This document shows, piece after piece, positions 40,984 to 48,985 of a stretch of DNA of 64,000 nucleotides (position 1 is its first letter; every line of letters begins with the position of its first letter). The notes under the pieces are model-generated. The model made no database searches, had not been told where the DNA came from, and was given only the letters and a program-made list of their open reading frames with translations. This DNA comes from Harryflintia acetispora. GTDB lineage: Bacteria > Bacillota > Clostridia > Oscillospirales > Ruminococcaceae. The position numbers and the translations under genes were made by a program. The stretch spans positions 1-64,000 of the forward strand of contig SLUK01000014.1 in the NCBI GenBank assembly GCA_004340125.1. Reading direction: 5' to 3'.

Positions 40984-41213
40984 AAAACGCCCATACCTGC
41001 GGTATGGGCGGTAATTGGTGGTCTGTCCTGCCCGCCGGATCGGTATTCCGGCCATCCGGCGGGCTGACAGTGAGGCGGTCCCCCCACTCCTGATTGTGCC
41101 GGCTGGGAGCGCGCGGACCTATGTATATTTGCGGTTCGTACCGCCAAATTCGGATTCGTCTGCCTCGCCGGGGCAAATGGGCGGATACCTCCTTTCTCGT
41201 TTCTCTGGTTCCC
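40984..41213 (-). ncRNA. Candidate structured noncoding RNA, about 225 nt, family unknown
   Basis: On the minus strand a -10 box TATAAT (41214-41219) precedes a stretch without a credible ORF that ends in a 10-bp hairpin (40988-40997 with 41001-41010) followed by TTTT. Inside are a 10-bp hairpin with inner stem (41031-41040 with 41054-41063) and GCGGT-ACGA-ACCGC (41131-41144). A good -35 is missing. The stretch GGAGGT near the 5' end has no start codon at the right spacing. Size and location fit an independent clostridial small RNA, but I cannot assign a family. The rest of the 40845-41399 gap holds only the sigma-gene upstream region and AT-rich sequence before the recombinase. Confidence 0.5.
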
Positions 41214-41399
41214 ATTATATCCGTCAAGTGTGAGGCCCGCTTTACCGTTTTTTGAACAGTTTGGTAACGTTTTCCCGATTAGAGCGAAAATAATCAACAT
41301 TTTGACGTGACTATATTGTGCTTTACCATGTATAATTTTCCTATGCGCGTTCGAAATCCGTCGAAATTTCTGCGCAAAATCTACAGAAAGAGGGAAATC

Positions 41400-42047
41400 A
41401 TGATGGCAAACAAAGTCTACGGTTACGTCCGGGTCTCGACCCGGGACCAGAACGAACACCGCCAGCTCATCGAGCTGCAGGCGTTCGGGGTCGATCGAAA
41501 AAACATCTACATGGACAAAATGAGCGGCAAGGATTTCAACCGCCCCTCCTACCAGCGCCTGGTGCACCGCCGCCTAAAGTCGGGCGACCTGCTGGTGGTC
41601 AAGTCGATCGACCGGCTCGGGCGCAACTACGAGGAGATCCTCAACGAGTGGAAGTACATCTCCAAGCGCCTGGGCGCGGACATCAAGATCCTGGACATGC
41701 CCCTGCTCGACACCCGGCGCAGCAACGACCTGATCGGTACCCTGATCAGCGACATCGTGCTGCAGCTGCTCTCCTTCGTGGCCCAGAACGAGCGCGAAAA
41801 CATCCGCCAGCGCCAGGCGGAGGGGATCGCCGCGGCCAAGGCGCGCGGGGTGCGCTTCGGCCGCCCGCCGGCGGTGATTCCGGAGGATTTCCCGGAAATC
41901 TACGAGCTCTGGCGCGCCAAGGAGATCACCCCCCAGGAGGCGCGGGAGCTCAGCGGACTGAAATACCACACCTTTTACAAGACCTGCCGCAAGCTCACCG
42001 CCGAATACGAAGCGAGGCTTGCGCAGCCCCCCGTCCCGGAGCATTAG
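41400..42047 (+). CDS. Serine recombinase (resolvase/invertase family)
   Basis: A 215-aa small serine recombinase. YGYVRVSTRDQNEHRQ contains the nucleophile Ser; DKMSGKDFNRPSYQRL and SIDRLGRNYEEI complete the active site. AQNERENIRQRQAEGIAAAKARGVRFGRPP is the E-helix leading to a C-terminal helix-turn-helix. AGAGGG precedes the ATG pair at 41400/41403. It cuts and rejoins DNA at paired sites, as a resolvase or invertase. No transposase, IS ends or matching inverted crossover sites were found nearby, so it is an orphan here. Flanking DNA is more AT-rich than the window. Confidence 0.9.
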   Translation: MMANKVYGYVRVSTRDQNEHRQLIELQAFGVDRKNIYMDKMSGKDFNRPSYQRLVHRRLKSGDLLVVKSIDRLGRNYEEILNEWKYISKRLGADIKILDMPLLDTRRSNDLIGTLISDIVLQLLSFVAQNERENIRQRQAEGIAAAKARGVRFGRPPAVIPEDFPEIYELWRAKEITPQEARELSGLKYHTFYKTCRKLTAEYEARLAQPPVPEH

Positions 42048-42168
42048 CGCAAATGAAGGCGTGATAAAATAAATTTATTTTCCATCAATCAAAATGTTTA
42101 TATTTTGATTGGACCGCCCCATATTTTTATGAAGAAAAGCGAATCGTGTTAAATTTTGATAACAACTC

Positions 42169-42197
42169 TTGTTTTTGATCATTGCCGGTAATATACT
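42169..42197 (+). promoter_or_regulatory. Promoter of cation:proton antiporter gene
   Basis: TTGTTT and TATACT are separated by 17 bases, about 100 bases before the antiporter start. The leader downstream holds short inverted segments but no riboswitch class I recognise. Confidence 0.5.
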
Positions 42198-42296
42198 TGG
42201 GAGCGGTTATTAAATAAGTAGGGAGTACTGCAAAAGAATGCAGCCCGCCCCGCGGCATTGGACCGGGGGGTTGTCTTTGGGAAAGGAAGCATTGCT

Positions 42297-43595
42297 ATGG
42301 AATCTTACCGCTATCTTCTGGACGTCGCACTGATCCTGATCAGCACCAAGCTGTTCGGGCTTTTGACAAAACGTTTTGACATGCCGCAGGTCGTGGGGGC
42401 GCTGCTCGCCGGGCTGATCCTCGGGCCGGCCGTGCTCGGGATTCTGAGCGAAACGACCTTCATGGACCGGATCGCCGAGATCGGCGTCATCGTGCTGATG
42501 TTCACCGCCGGGCTCGAGACCGACATCCAGGAGCTCAAGCACTCGGGCAAGGCTTCGTTTATTATCGCGCTGCTGGGCGTGCTCTTCCCGCTGGGCGGCG
42601 GATTCCTGGTGGCCCGCCTCTTCAACTCCTCGCCGGACGCCTTCTTACAAAACGTCTTTATCGGCGTCATCCTCACCGCCACCTCGGTGAGCATCTCGGT
42701 CGAGACCCTCAAGGAGATGGGCAAGCTCTCCACCCGCTCGGGCAATGCCATCCTGGGCGCGGCGCTGATCGACGACATTCTGGGGATCATCGCTCTGACC
42801 GTCATCACCAGCCTCGCCGACAAGAGCGTGAATATCGGGCTGGTGCTGCTCAAGATCGTGGCCTTCTTCGCGGTCAGTGTCGTGATCGGCCTGCTGGGGC
42901 ACAAGGGCCTTTCCCACTGGATGGCCCGCTCCGAAACGGATAAGCGCCGCTTCGTGATCGTGGCGTTCACCTTCTGCCTGCTCTACTCCTTCATCGCCGA
43001 GGCGGTGTTCGGGGTGGCGGACATCACCGGCGCCTTCATCGCGGGGCTGGTGATCTCCAACACCAGCAAGACCACCTACATCGCCTCGCGGTTTGAAACC
43101 TCGTCCTATATGCTGCTCTCGCCGGTCTTCTTCGCGAGCATCGGACTAAAAGTAGTCCTGCCGCCCATGAGCGCCTCGATCGTCCTCTTCTCGGTGCTTC
43201 TGCTGGTGGTCGCGGTACTCACCAAGGTGGTCGGCTGCGGACTGGGGGCAAAGCTCTGCCGCTACTCGGGCAGCGAGGCCATGCAGATCGGCGTGGGCAT
43301 GATCTCCCGCGGCGAGGTCGCGCTGATCGTCGCCACCAAGGGGATCTCCAACGGACTGATGAACGAGACGTTCTTTGGCCCGGTGATCATCATGGTGGTG
43401 GCCACCACCATCGTCACCCCGGTGCTGCTGCGCATGGTCTACCACGGCAAGCAGGCGGACTACAGCGAGCTTATGCACAGCGAACTGGTCGAGCAGTACG
43501 AGGAGGTCGAGACCTTCGACCTGGCCTCCCAGGCGATCCTCGAGCAAAACGAGCACCTGCGCGAGGAGAAACCCGTCCCCTCCGGCAGGAAATAA
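42297..43595 (+). CDS. Cation:proton antiporter (CPA2/KefB-like)
   Basis: A 432-aa membrane protein with about twelve to thirteen predicted helices and no C-terminal RCK/TrkA-N domain. MPQVVGALLAGLILGPAVLG and FTAGLETDIQELK are typical CPA2 motifs; GNAILGAALIDDILGII carries the paired Asp of the transport core. GISRGEVALIV-type sequence (here MISRGEVALIVATKG) lies in the last third. It exchanges Na+ or K+ for protons. GAAAGGA precedes the ATG at 42297. Single-gene unit closed by a terminator. Confidence 0.93.
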   Translation: MESYRYLLDVALILISTKLFGLLTKRFDMPQVVGALLAGLILGPAVLGILSETTFMDRIAEIGVIVLMFTAGLETDIQELKHSGKASFIIALLGVLFPLGGGFLVARLFNSSPDAFLQNVFIGVILTATSVSISVETLKEMGKLSTRSGNAILGAALIDDILGIIALTVITSLADKSVNIGLVLLKIVAFFAVSVVIGLLGHKGLSHWMARSETDKRRFVIVAFTFCLLYSFIAEAVFGVADITGAFIAGLVISNTSKTTYIASRFETSSYMLLSPVFFASIGLKVVLPPMSASIVLFSVLLLVVAVLTKVVGCGLGAKLCRYSGSEAMQIGVGMISRGEVALIVATKGISNGLMNETFFGPVIIMVVATTIVTPVLLRMVYHGKQADYSELMHSELVEQYEEVETFDLASQAILEQNEHLREEKPVPSGRK

Positions 43596-43600
43596 GCCGC

Positions 43601-43634
43601 AAAAGGGCCGCCGCAAATTTGCGGCGGCCCTTTT
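43601..43634. terminator. Bidirectional terminator between antiporter and NusG domain II genes
   Basis: A 17-bp perfect palindrome-like stem (43601-43617 with 43618-43634) with A-run and T-run at the ends serves two convergent genes. Confidence 0.88.
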
Positions 43635-43643
43635 TATCCTGTG

Positions 43644-44102
43644 TCATATGACGATCTTTTTTTCAATGCTGATTTTCAGCTTGCTGTCCGCGCACTCGAG
43701 CGATTGATCCAGCTTGCCGATGTACCCCTGCTTGACGCAGGCTTGATCCTTGCAGCCCGCCTTGTCGACCCGCACGCGGTAGTCCTTCTTGATCCGCAGG
43801 ACCACCGGCACCTCCATCGGGTTCATGTCGATGTACAAATCCCCGCGCTTCTTGCTGATCTGCACCACGCTCTGTGAGTTCTGGGTGATGATCCCATCCT
43901 CAAACAGGTCGATGGCCAGCACCTCGCTTCCGTCCACCCGCACGCGCGCGACCAGCCGCTCACCGGGCTTCCCTCCGCCGGACAGAACCGAGAGCACCGC
44001 CACGATCAACACGAACAGGGCCAGCACCGCTCCCGAGATGGCAAGCACCTTTTTATTCACTTGCAGATTGCGCACCCCGTCGCCAATGCCGGCCATCGTC
44101 AT
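43644..44102 (-). CDS. NusG domain II-containing membrane-anchored protein
   Basis: About 152 aa. A short cytoplasmic N-terminus is followed by one helix (VLAISGAVLALFVLIVAVLS) and an outside domain with RVDGSEVLAIDL and the CKDQACVKQGYIGKLDQS segment that defines the NusG_II family. These proteins occur singly in many Firmicutes, often near energy or redox genes; function is unknown. I chose the ATG at 44102 with AGAGG upstream, rather than the TTG at 44111. It is monocistronic by position. Confidence 0.85.
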   Translation of the reverse strand: MTMAGIGDGVRNLQVNKKVLAISGAVLALFVLIVAVLSVLSGGGKPGERLVARVRVDGSEVLAIDLFEDGIITQNSQSVVQISKKRGDLYIDMNPMEVPVVLRIKKDYRVRVDKAGCKDQACVKQGYIGKLDQSLECADSKLKISIEKKIVI

Positions 44103-44221
44103 TTCGGTCAACCTCTAAATCCACAAATTGTTGCGCTCAATTCACAAACAACCTACCATATATGTATATTAACAGAACCTGCCAGCGAATGCAACCGCTT
44201 GGAGGAAATAACTTGACCGTT

Positions 44222-44252
44222 TAAGGGCGGCAGATAGAATCTGCCGCCCTTA
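44222..44252. terminator. Terminator downstream of aspS
   Basis: A perfect 14-bp stem (44222-44235 with 44239-44252, loop AGA) lies beyond the repeat copy at 44298-44358. It would end aspS transcription and could also shield the NusG domain II gene. T-runs are weak on both sides. Confidence 0.65.
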
Positions 44253-44297
44253 GATCTTTTATGTGCGCATCCCCTGGCAAGAGCGCCCACCCAAAGG

Positions 44298-44358
44298 GCG
44301 CGCCTGCCTTCTTCAGGGTGGAGGTCGACGCTGCGCCCTTCCCAAAGTATTGAAAGCT
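44298..44358 (-). repeat. Inverted partial copy (C) of the 99-bp repeat
   Basis: On the minus strand this stretch aligns with the hairpin arm and GC-rich tail of copies A and B (34732-34930), with most positions shared (AGCTTTCAATACTTTGGGA, CCCTGAAGAA, GGCAGG). It abuts the aspS stop codon (44357-44359), so only the right half of the element is present. Confidence 0.75.
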
Positions 44359-46144
44359 ATTGTTTATCCGTTGTCCTCAGCCCGATCCCCAGCTCCTCGA
44401 GCGCCTTCTCGTCCACCGGCGAGGGGCACATGCTCATCAGCTCGCTGGCGTTCTGCACCTTGGGGAAAGCGACCACGTCGCGCAGGCTCTGCGCGCCGCA
44501 CATCACCATCGCCAGCCGGTCCAGCCCCAGCGCCGCGCCGCCGTGGGGGGGCGCGCCGTATTTGTAAGCCTCGACCAGGAAGCCGAATTTCGCCTCGATT
44601 TCCTCGGCGCTAAGCCCCAGCGCCCCGAACATCTTCTGCTGCAGCTCATAGTCGGTGATGCGCATCGACCCGCTGGAAATCTCGGTCCCGTTGAGCACCA
44701 GGTCATACGCCTTGGCCCGCACCGCGCCCGGATCGGTGTCGAGATAGGGCAGGCACTCCTCGAGCGGCATGGTAAACGGATGGTGCATGGCCACCCACGT
44801 CCCCTGCTCCTCGTCCCACTCGAAGAAGGGGAACTCGGTGATCCAGAGGAAGTTGTACTGCTCCTGCGGGATCAGGTCAAGCTGTTTGCCCACCGTCAGG
44901 CGCAGCTGCCCGAGCACCGGCAATGTCACCTTGTTTTTATCCGCCACGATCAGGGCCACGTCGCCCCGCTCCATCCCGAGACGCGCGATGAGGGCGGAGA
45001 GCTCCTCCCCGCTCATGAACTTCTGGAAGGAGCAGCTGGGCGCGTCCTCCACCCAGCGGATGTAAGCCAGGCCCTTGGCGCCGATCCCCTTCGCCTGCTC
45101 GGTCAGCTTGTCGATGGCCTTGCGGGTGAGGGTGGCGGCGGCGTTCTTGCCCACGATCGCGCGCACGCTGCCGCCCGCCTCGAGCGCCCCGGTGAACACC
45201 CCGAAGCCGCAGCCGCGCACCGTCTCGCTCAAGTCGATGATCTCCATCCCGAAGCGGGTGTCCGGCTTGTCCGAGCCGTAGCGCTCCATCGCCTCCTTGT
45301 AGGTCAGGCGCGGCAGGGGCAGGGGCAGCTCGACTCCCATAACCTCCCGGAAGAGATGGTGCACATACCCCTCCAGCATGTCCAGGATGTCGTCCTGGTC
45401 CACGAAGGACATCTCCAGGTCGATCTGGGTGAACTCGGGCTGACGGTCGGCGCGCAGGTCCTCGTCCCGGAAGCAGCGCGCAAGCTGGATATACCGGTCA
45501 TACCCCGAGACCATCAGCAGCTGCTTATAGATCTGCGGGGACTGGGGCAGCGCGTAGAAGCTGCCCGGATGGACCCGTGAAGGCACCAAGTAGTCCCTGG
45601 CCCCCTCGGGGGTGGATTTCATCAGCATCGGCGTCTCAATTTCGAGGAAGCCGTTGTCATAGAAGTAGTCCCGCGTCGCCTTCATGATGTTGTGGCGCAG
45701 CAGCATGTTGTGCTGGATCGACGGGCGGCGCAGGTCGAGGTAGCGGTAGCGCAGGCGCAGCTCGTCCTTGACGTCGGTCTTGTCGGTGATCTCGAAGGGC
45801 GGGGTCTGCGCGCGGCTCAGCACCCGCAGCTCCTGCACCAGCACCTCGATCTCGCCGGTCGGGATGTCCTTATTCTTGCTCTCCCGCTCCCGCACCACGC
45901 CCCGCGCGGCCAGCACATACTCGGCGCGGCAGGAGGACGCCTTCTCGAAGACGTCGCGCGCGGTGCTGTCGTCGAAGGCGAGCTGCACGATCCCGGTGCG
46001 GTCCCGCAGGTCGATAAAGGTGAGATTGCCAAGCTCCCGCGTCTTCTGCACAAAGCCGGCGACCACCACCTCATGGTCCTTTTGTGAAAGCGTCAATGTC
46101 CCGCAGTAATGGGTCCTTTTGAGGCCCTTCATTGTTTCAGCCAT
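44357..46144 (-). CDS. aspS: Aspartyl-tRNA synthetase
   Basis: A 595-aa class II synthetase of normal bacterial length. An OB-fold anticodon-binding domain (GTLTLSQKDHEVVVAGFVQK) is followed by the catalytic core with motif 2 FRDEDLRADRQPEFTQID, the bacterial GAD insertion domain in the middle, and motif 3 GAALGLDRLAMVM. It charges tRNA-Asp (and possibly tRNA-Asn). AAGGGAG precedes the ATG. It follows hisS by 18 bases, the common hisS-aspS operon order in Firmicutes. A fragment of the dispersed repeat abuts its stop. Confidence 0.97.
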   Translation of the reverse strand: MAETMKGLKRTHYCGTLTLSQKDHEVVVAGFVQKTRELGNLTFIDLRDRTGIVQLAFDDSTARDVFEKASSCRAEYVLAARGVVRERESKNKDIPTGEIEVLVQELRVLSRAQTPPFEITDKTDVKDELRLRYRYLDLRRPSIQHNMLLRHNIMKATRDYFYDNGFLEIETPMLMKSTPEGARDYLVPSRVHPGSFYALPQSPQIYKQLLMVSGYDRYIQLARCFRDEDLRADRQPEFTQIDLEMSFVDQDDILDMLEGYVHHLFREVMGVELPLPLPRLTYKEAMERYGSDKPDTRFGMEIIDLSETVRGCGFGVFTGALEAGGSVRAIVGKNAAATLTRKAIDKLTEQAKGIGAKGLAYIRWVEDAPSCSFQKFMSGEELSALIARLGMERGDVALIVADKNKVTLPVLGQLRLTVGKQLDLIPQEQYNFLWITEFPFFEWDEEQGTWVAMHHPFTMPLEECLPYLDTDPGAVRAKAYDLVLNGTEISSGSMRITDYELQQKMFGALGLSAEEIEAKFGFLVEAYKYGAPPHGGAALGLDRLAMVMCGAQSLRDVVAFPKVQNASELMSMCPSPVDEKALEELGIGLRTTDKQ

Positions 46145-46162
46145 GGTTCTTGCTCCCTTTCT

Positions 46163-47488
46163 TTACTCCTGCCCTTTTTGCAGCTGCTCCCCAGCCTCGA
46201 TCACCTCGGTATAGGCGCCCTCGAGCAGCAGCCGGTAGATCTGCCCGGCGAAGTCTGTGAGGCTCACCTGCACGCTCTTGCCGCCGCGCATGTCCTTGAC
46301 GGTGCATTCCCCGCTTTGCAGTTCGCTCTTCCCCAGCACGGCGGCGTACTTGGCGCCGTGCTTGTCCGCATACTTCATCTGCGCCTTGACGCTGCGCTCC
46401 ATGCAGTCGCACTCGGCGTAAAAGCCCTCCTGCTGCAGCTCGTAGCACAGCTGCTGCGCGCGCAGCGAGCCCGCCTCGCCCATCCCGGCGAGGTAGATGT
46501 CGCAGGTATTTTCCTCGGGGAAAAGGCAGCCGCAGGCGTCCATCTGCAGCAGCAGCCGCTCGAGGCCCATCGCGAAGCCCAGCGCCGGGGTGGCGCTGCC
46601 GCCCAGCTCCTCCACCAGCCCGTCGTACCGCCCGCCCCCGCAGACGGTGCCCTGGGCGCCGATCTTTTGGGAGACGAACTCGAACACGGTGCGGGTATAA
46701 TAGTCGAGCCCCCGCACGATCTTCGGGTCGACCGAATAGGAGATTCCCAGCAGATCCAGCCGCTTTTTGAGCCCCTCAAAGTGCTCCCGGCAATCGTCGC
46801 AGATGTAGTCGAGCACCAGCGGTGCGCCCTCGACAACGGCGTGGCACTCGGGGCTCTTGCAGTCCAGGATGCGCATGGGATTCTTCTCGAGCCTCCCCTG
46901 GCAGGTCTCACAGAGGGTACCGAGATGCGCGGTGAAATACTCCCGCAGCGCCTGCTGGTACTTCGCCCGGCATTCGGGGCAGCCGATCGAGTTGATGTGC
47001 AGCTCGAGGCCTTCGATTCCAAGCGTTTGGAAGATTTCATTGGCCAGGGCGATCACCTGGGCGTCGGCCGCCGGGGACTTCGGGCCGAACATCTCGACCC
47101 CGAACTGGTGGAACTCCCGCAGCCGGCCGGCCTGGGGCTTCTCGTACCGGAAGCACGGGATCACATAGCAGGTGCGCAGCGGCAGCGCGCCGCCGAGCAG
47201 CCCGTTTTGCAGCACCGCGCGCACCACGCCCGCCGTCCCCTCGGGACGCAGGGTGACGCTGCGCTTGCCCTTATCAAGAAAGGTATACATCTCCTTTTGC
47301 ACCACGTCGGTGGTATCCCCCACCGAGCGGGAGAACAGCTCGGTGTGCTCGAACACCGGGGTGCGGATCTCCCGAAAGCCGAAGAGCTCGGCCGTGCGCA
47401 GCAGGGTATTTTCGATATACTGCCAGCGCGCGCTCTGCGCGGGAAGCACATCCTGCGTGCCCCTGGGGGCGTTGGTGATAACTGCCAT
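46163..47488 (-). CDS. hisS: Histidyl-tRNA synthetase
   Basis: A 441-aa class II synthetase. APRGTQDVLP starts the catalytic core; RPEGTAGVVRAVLQN is motif 2 region, VRGLDYYTRTVFEF the histidine-binding segment and GFAMGLERLLLQM motif 3. The C-terminal anticodon-binding domain follows. TTGGAGG lies before the ATG at 47488. It charges tRNA-His. The upstream gap to mgsA has a terminator and no T-box specifier features that I can recognise. Confidence 0.97.
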   Translation of the reverse strand: MAVITNAPRGTQDVLPAQSARWQYIENTLLRTAELFGFREIRTPVFEHTELFSRSVGDTTDVVQKEMYTFLDKGKRSVTLRPEGTAGVVRAVLQNGLLGGALPLRTCYVIPCFRYEKPQAGRLREFHQFGVEMFGPKSPAADAQVIALANEIFQTLGIEGLELHINSIGCPECRAKYQQALREYFTAHLGTLCETCQGRLEKNPMRILDCKSPECHAVVEGAPLVLDYICDDCREHFEGLKKRLDLLGISYSVDPKIVRGLDYYTRTVFEFVSQKIGAQGTVCGGGRYDGLVEELGGSATPALGFAMGLERLLLQMDACGCLFPEENTCDIYLAGMGEAGSLRAQQLCYELQQEGFYAECDCMERSVKAQMKYADKHGAKYAAVLGKSELQSGECTVKDMRGGKSVQVSLTDFAGQIYRLLLEGAYTEVIEAGEQLQKGQE

Positions 47489-47556
47489 TGCTTGCTTCCT
47501 CCAAATTAAGGATTCTTTTTCATACCACAAGAGTATATCACATCAACACGCACAAA

Positions 47557-47591
47557 TCCAGACGTGGGAAGGAAGTTCCCACGTCTGGATA
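47557..47591 (-). terminator. Terminator between mgsA and hisS
   Basis: A perfect 15-bp stem (47557-47571 with 47577-47591, loop GGAAG) lies 19 bases after the mgsA stop. The tail is A/T-mixed. It separates the mre/min/mgsA group from hisS-aspS. Confidence 0.75.
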
Positions 47592-47610
47592 CCAATTTTC
47601 CGTATTTCGC

Positions 47611-48012
47611 CTAGCGCTTGGGATTGACGATGTCCCGCCAATCGAGGTCGCCCCGCTCGAGGGCGTGGATCAGCGCCTCGGCGGTGGCCAGGTTGGTGGC
47701 GACCGGAACGTTGCGCGTGTCGCACAGCCGCAAAAGGTTCGCATCGTCCGGCTCATGGGGCTTGTAGTTGGCGGCCCTGAAAAAGAGCAGCAGATCGATC
47801 TCGTCGCAGGCGATCCGCGCGGCGATCTGCTGGTCCCCCCCCTGGGAGCCCGAAAGGAATTTAAAAATCTGCAGCCCGGTGGCCTCGCTGATCAGCCTGC
47901 CGGTGGTGCCGGTGGCGCACAGATTGTGCCGGCTGAGGATCCCGCAGTAGGCTATACAAAATTGCACCATCAATTCTTTTTTGGAGTCATGCGCAATCAA
48001 AGCTATGTTCAT
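47611..48012 (-). CDS. mgsA: Methylglyoxal synthase
   Basis: A 133-aa protein. ALIAHDSKKELMVQF holds the N-terminal conserved Asp/Lys; CATGTTGRLI is the phosphate-binding loop, SGSQGGDQQIAARI contains the catalytic Asp, and NYKPHEPDDANLLRLC the His. It converts dihydroxyacetone phosphate to methylglyoxal, a bypass of lower glycolysis under phosphate limitation. GAGGA precedes the ATG at 48012. The gene follows minD by 52 bases on the same strand, an order seen in other Clostridia. Confidence 0.95.
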   Translation of the reverse strand: MNIALIAHDSKKELMVQFCIAYCGILSRHNLCATGTTGRLISEATGLQIFKFLSGSQGGDQQIAARIACDEIDLLLFFRAANYKPHEPDDANLLRLCDTRNVPVATNLATAEALIHALERGDLDWRDIVNPKR

Positions 48013-48064
48013 TCTTTTTTCAGTCCTCCTCAATCAGGATGTTCGTCTGCTGCGTCGCAATGCT

Positions 48065-48802
48065 CTAACGTATATCGAGAGGGATATAAAGCCCCTGCAT
48101 CCGTCCTGCAATGTTTAGGAATTCTTTTGCCGCCGGGCTCTCGGACGGCAACGGGCGCCCGAGAGCCGCGCACCGCGCGACCTCCCGCTCCTCGGGCAGC
48201 GCGCCGATGAGCTGCACACCCACCGCATCGATGACCGCGTCGAGGTTTTCCACCGGCATCTGGGCGGGGCGCTGGGGAATCCGGTTGATAATAAGCTTGG
48301 TGTCGTCGATCCCGCCCTCAAAGAGCAGCCCCGCGACCGAGGCCGCATCCCGCATCGAGATCGGGTCGGGCGTGGCGACCAGGAAAGCGGAATCCGCCAC
48401 CGACAGCGAAACGTCGAAGCCGACGCCCAGCCCCGCGGGGGTGTCGATGATGAGATAGTCGTAATACTCGCTGAGCCCCTTGCACAGCCGGCGCAGGTCG
48501 TCCGCCTTCGGGCAGAAGCCGCGGTCGGTCGGGGCCGGCATGAAATGCAGCGAGCGCAGGTACCCGCACGCGACGATCGCCTTGATCGGCTCGCAGCGGC
48601 TCTCCAGTACGTCGCCCATATCGAAGACGGTGCGGTCGCTCGCACCGAGCATGATATCCAGCCCCCGCAGCCCCGCGTCCATCTCGAGCAGCAAGACCCG
48701 CTTGCCGTATTGCGGCGAAGCCAGCGCGGCGGCGGTGTAAACGCTCACCGTACTCTTGCCCGCCCCGCCCTTTCCGGAGGTCACCAGCTTGATATGCGAC
48801 AT
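48065..48802 (-). CDS. minD: MinD-like septum-site ATPase
   Basis: A 245-aa ParA/MinD-family ATPase. The deviant Walker A is TSGKGGAGKST; LLLEMDAGLRGLDIMLG and YDYLIIDTPAGLG are the switch and Walker B segments. The family recruits MinC to the membrane to block polar division. The C-terminus (NIAGRMQGLYIPLDIR) does not show the clear basic amphipathic targeting helix of standard MinD, and neither minC nor minE is in the window. A related MinD-like or FlhG-like role is possible. It sits between the PBP2/mre genes and mgsA. Confidence 0.82.
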   Translation of the reverse strand: MSHIKLVTSGKGGAGKSTVSVYTAAALASPQYGKRVLLLEMDAGLRGLDIMLGASDRTVFDMGDVLESRCEPIKAIVACGYLRSLHFMPAPTDRGFCPKADDLRRLCKGLSEYYDYLIIDTPAGLGVGFDVSLSVADSAFLVATPDPISMRDAASVAGLLFEGGIDDTKLIINRIPQRPAQMPVENLDAVIDAVGVQLIGALPEEREVARCAALGRPLPSESPAAKEFLNIAGRMQGLYIPLDIR

Positions 48803-48985
48803 CGCATGCTCCCCATTCCTGCAGCAATCCGCTTAAATCCATTCTATCACACGAGGACAGCATTTCACAATAGTTTCGTGTAACTTTGTGGAATAATAGC
48901 AGCTTTTTGCTTCATCTCTTGTAAAATTCAACGATAAACAGTCCTTGGGCTAAAGAAAAATTCTCCCGCCCGGCACCGCCCTCCA

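Noticed and set aside
40974..41567. Minus-strand open frame of 197 codons upstream of the sigma factor
   Set aside because: It overlaps the recombinase gene in antisense and the candidate RNA, has no ribosome site and no domain.
42198..42296. Riboswitch (c-di-AMP or K+-related) in the antiporter leader
   Set aside because: I looked for ydaO-type conserved blocks and saw none; only short inverted segments are present.
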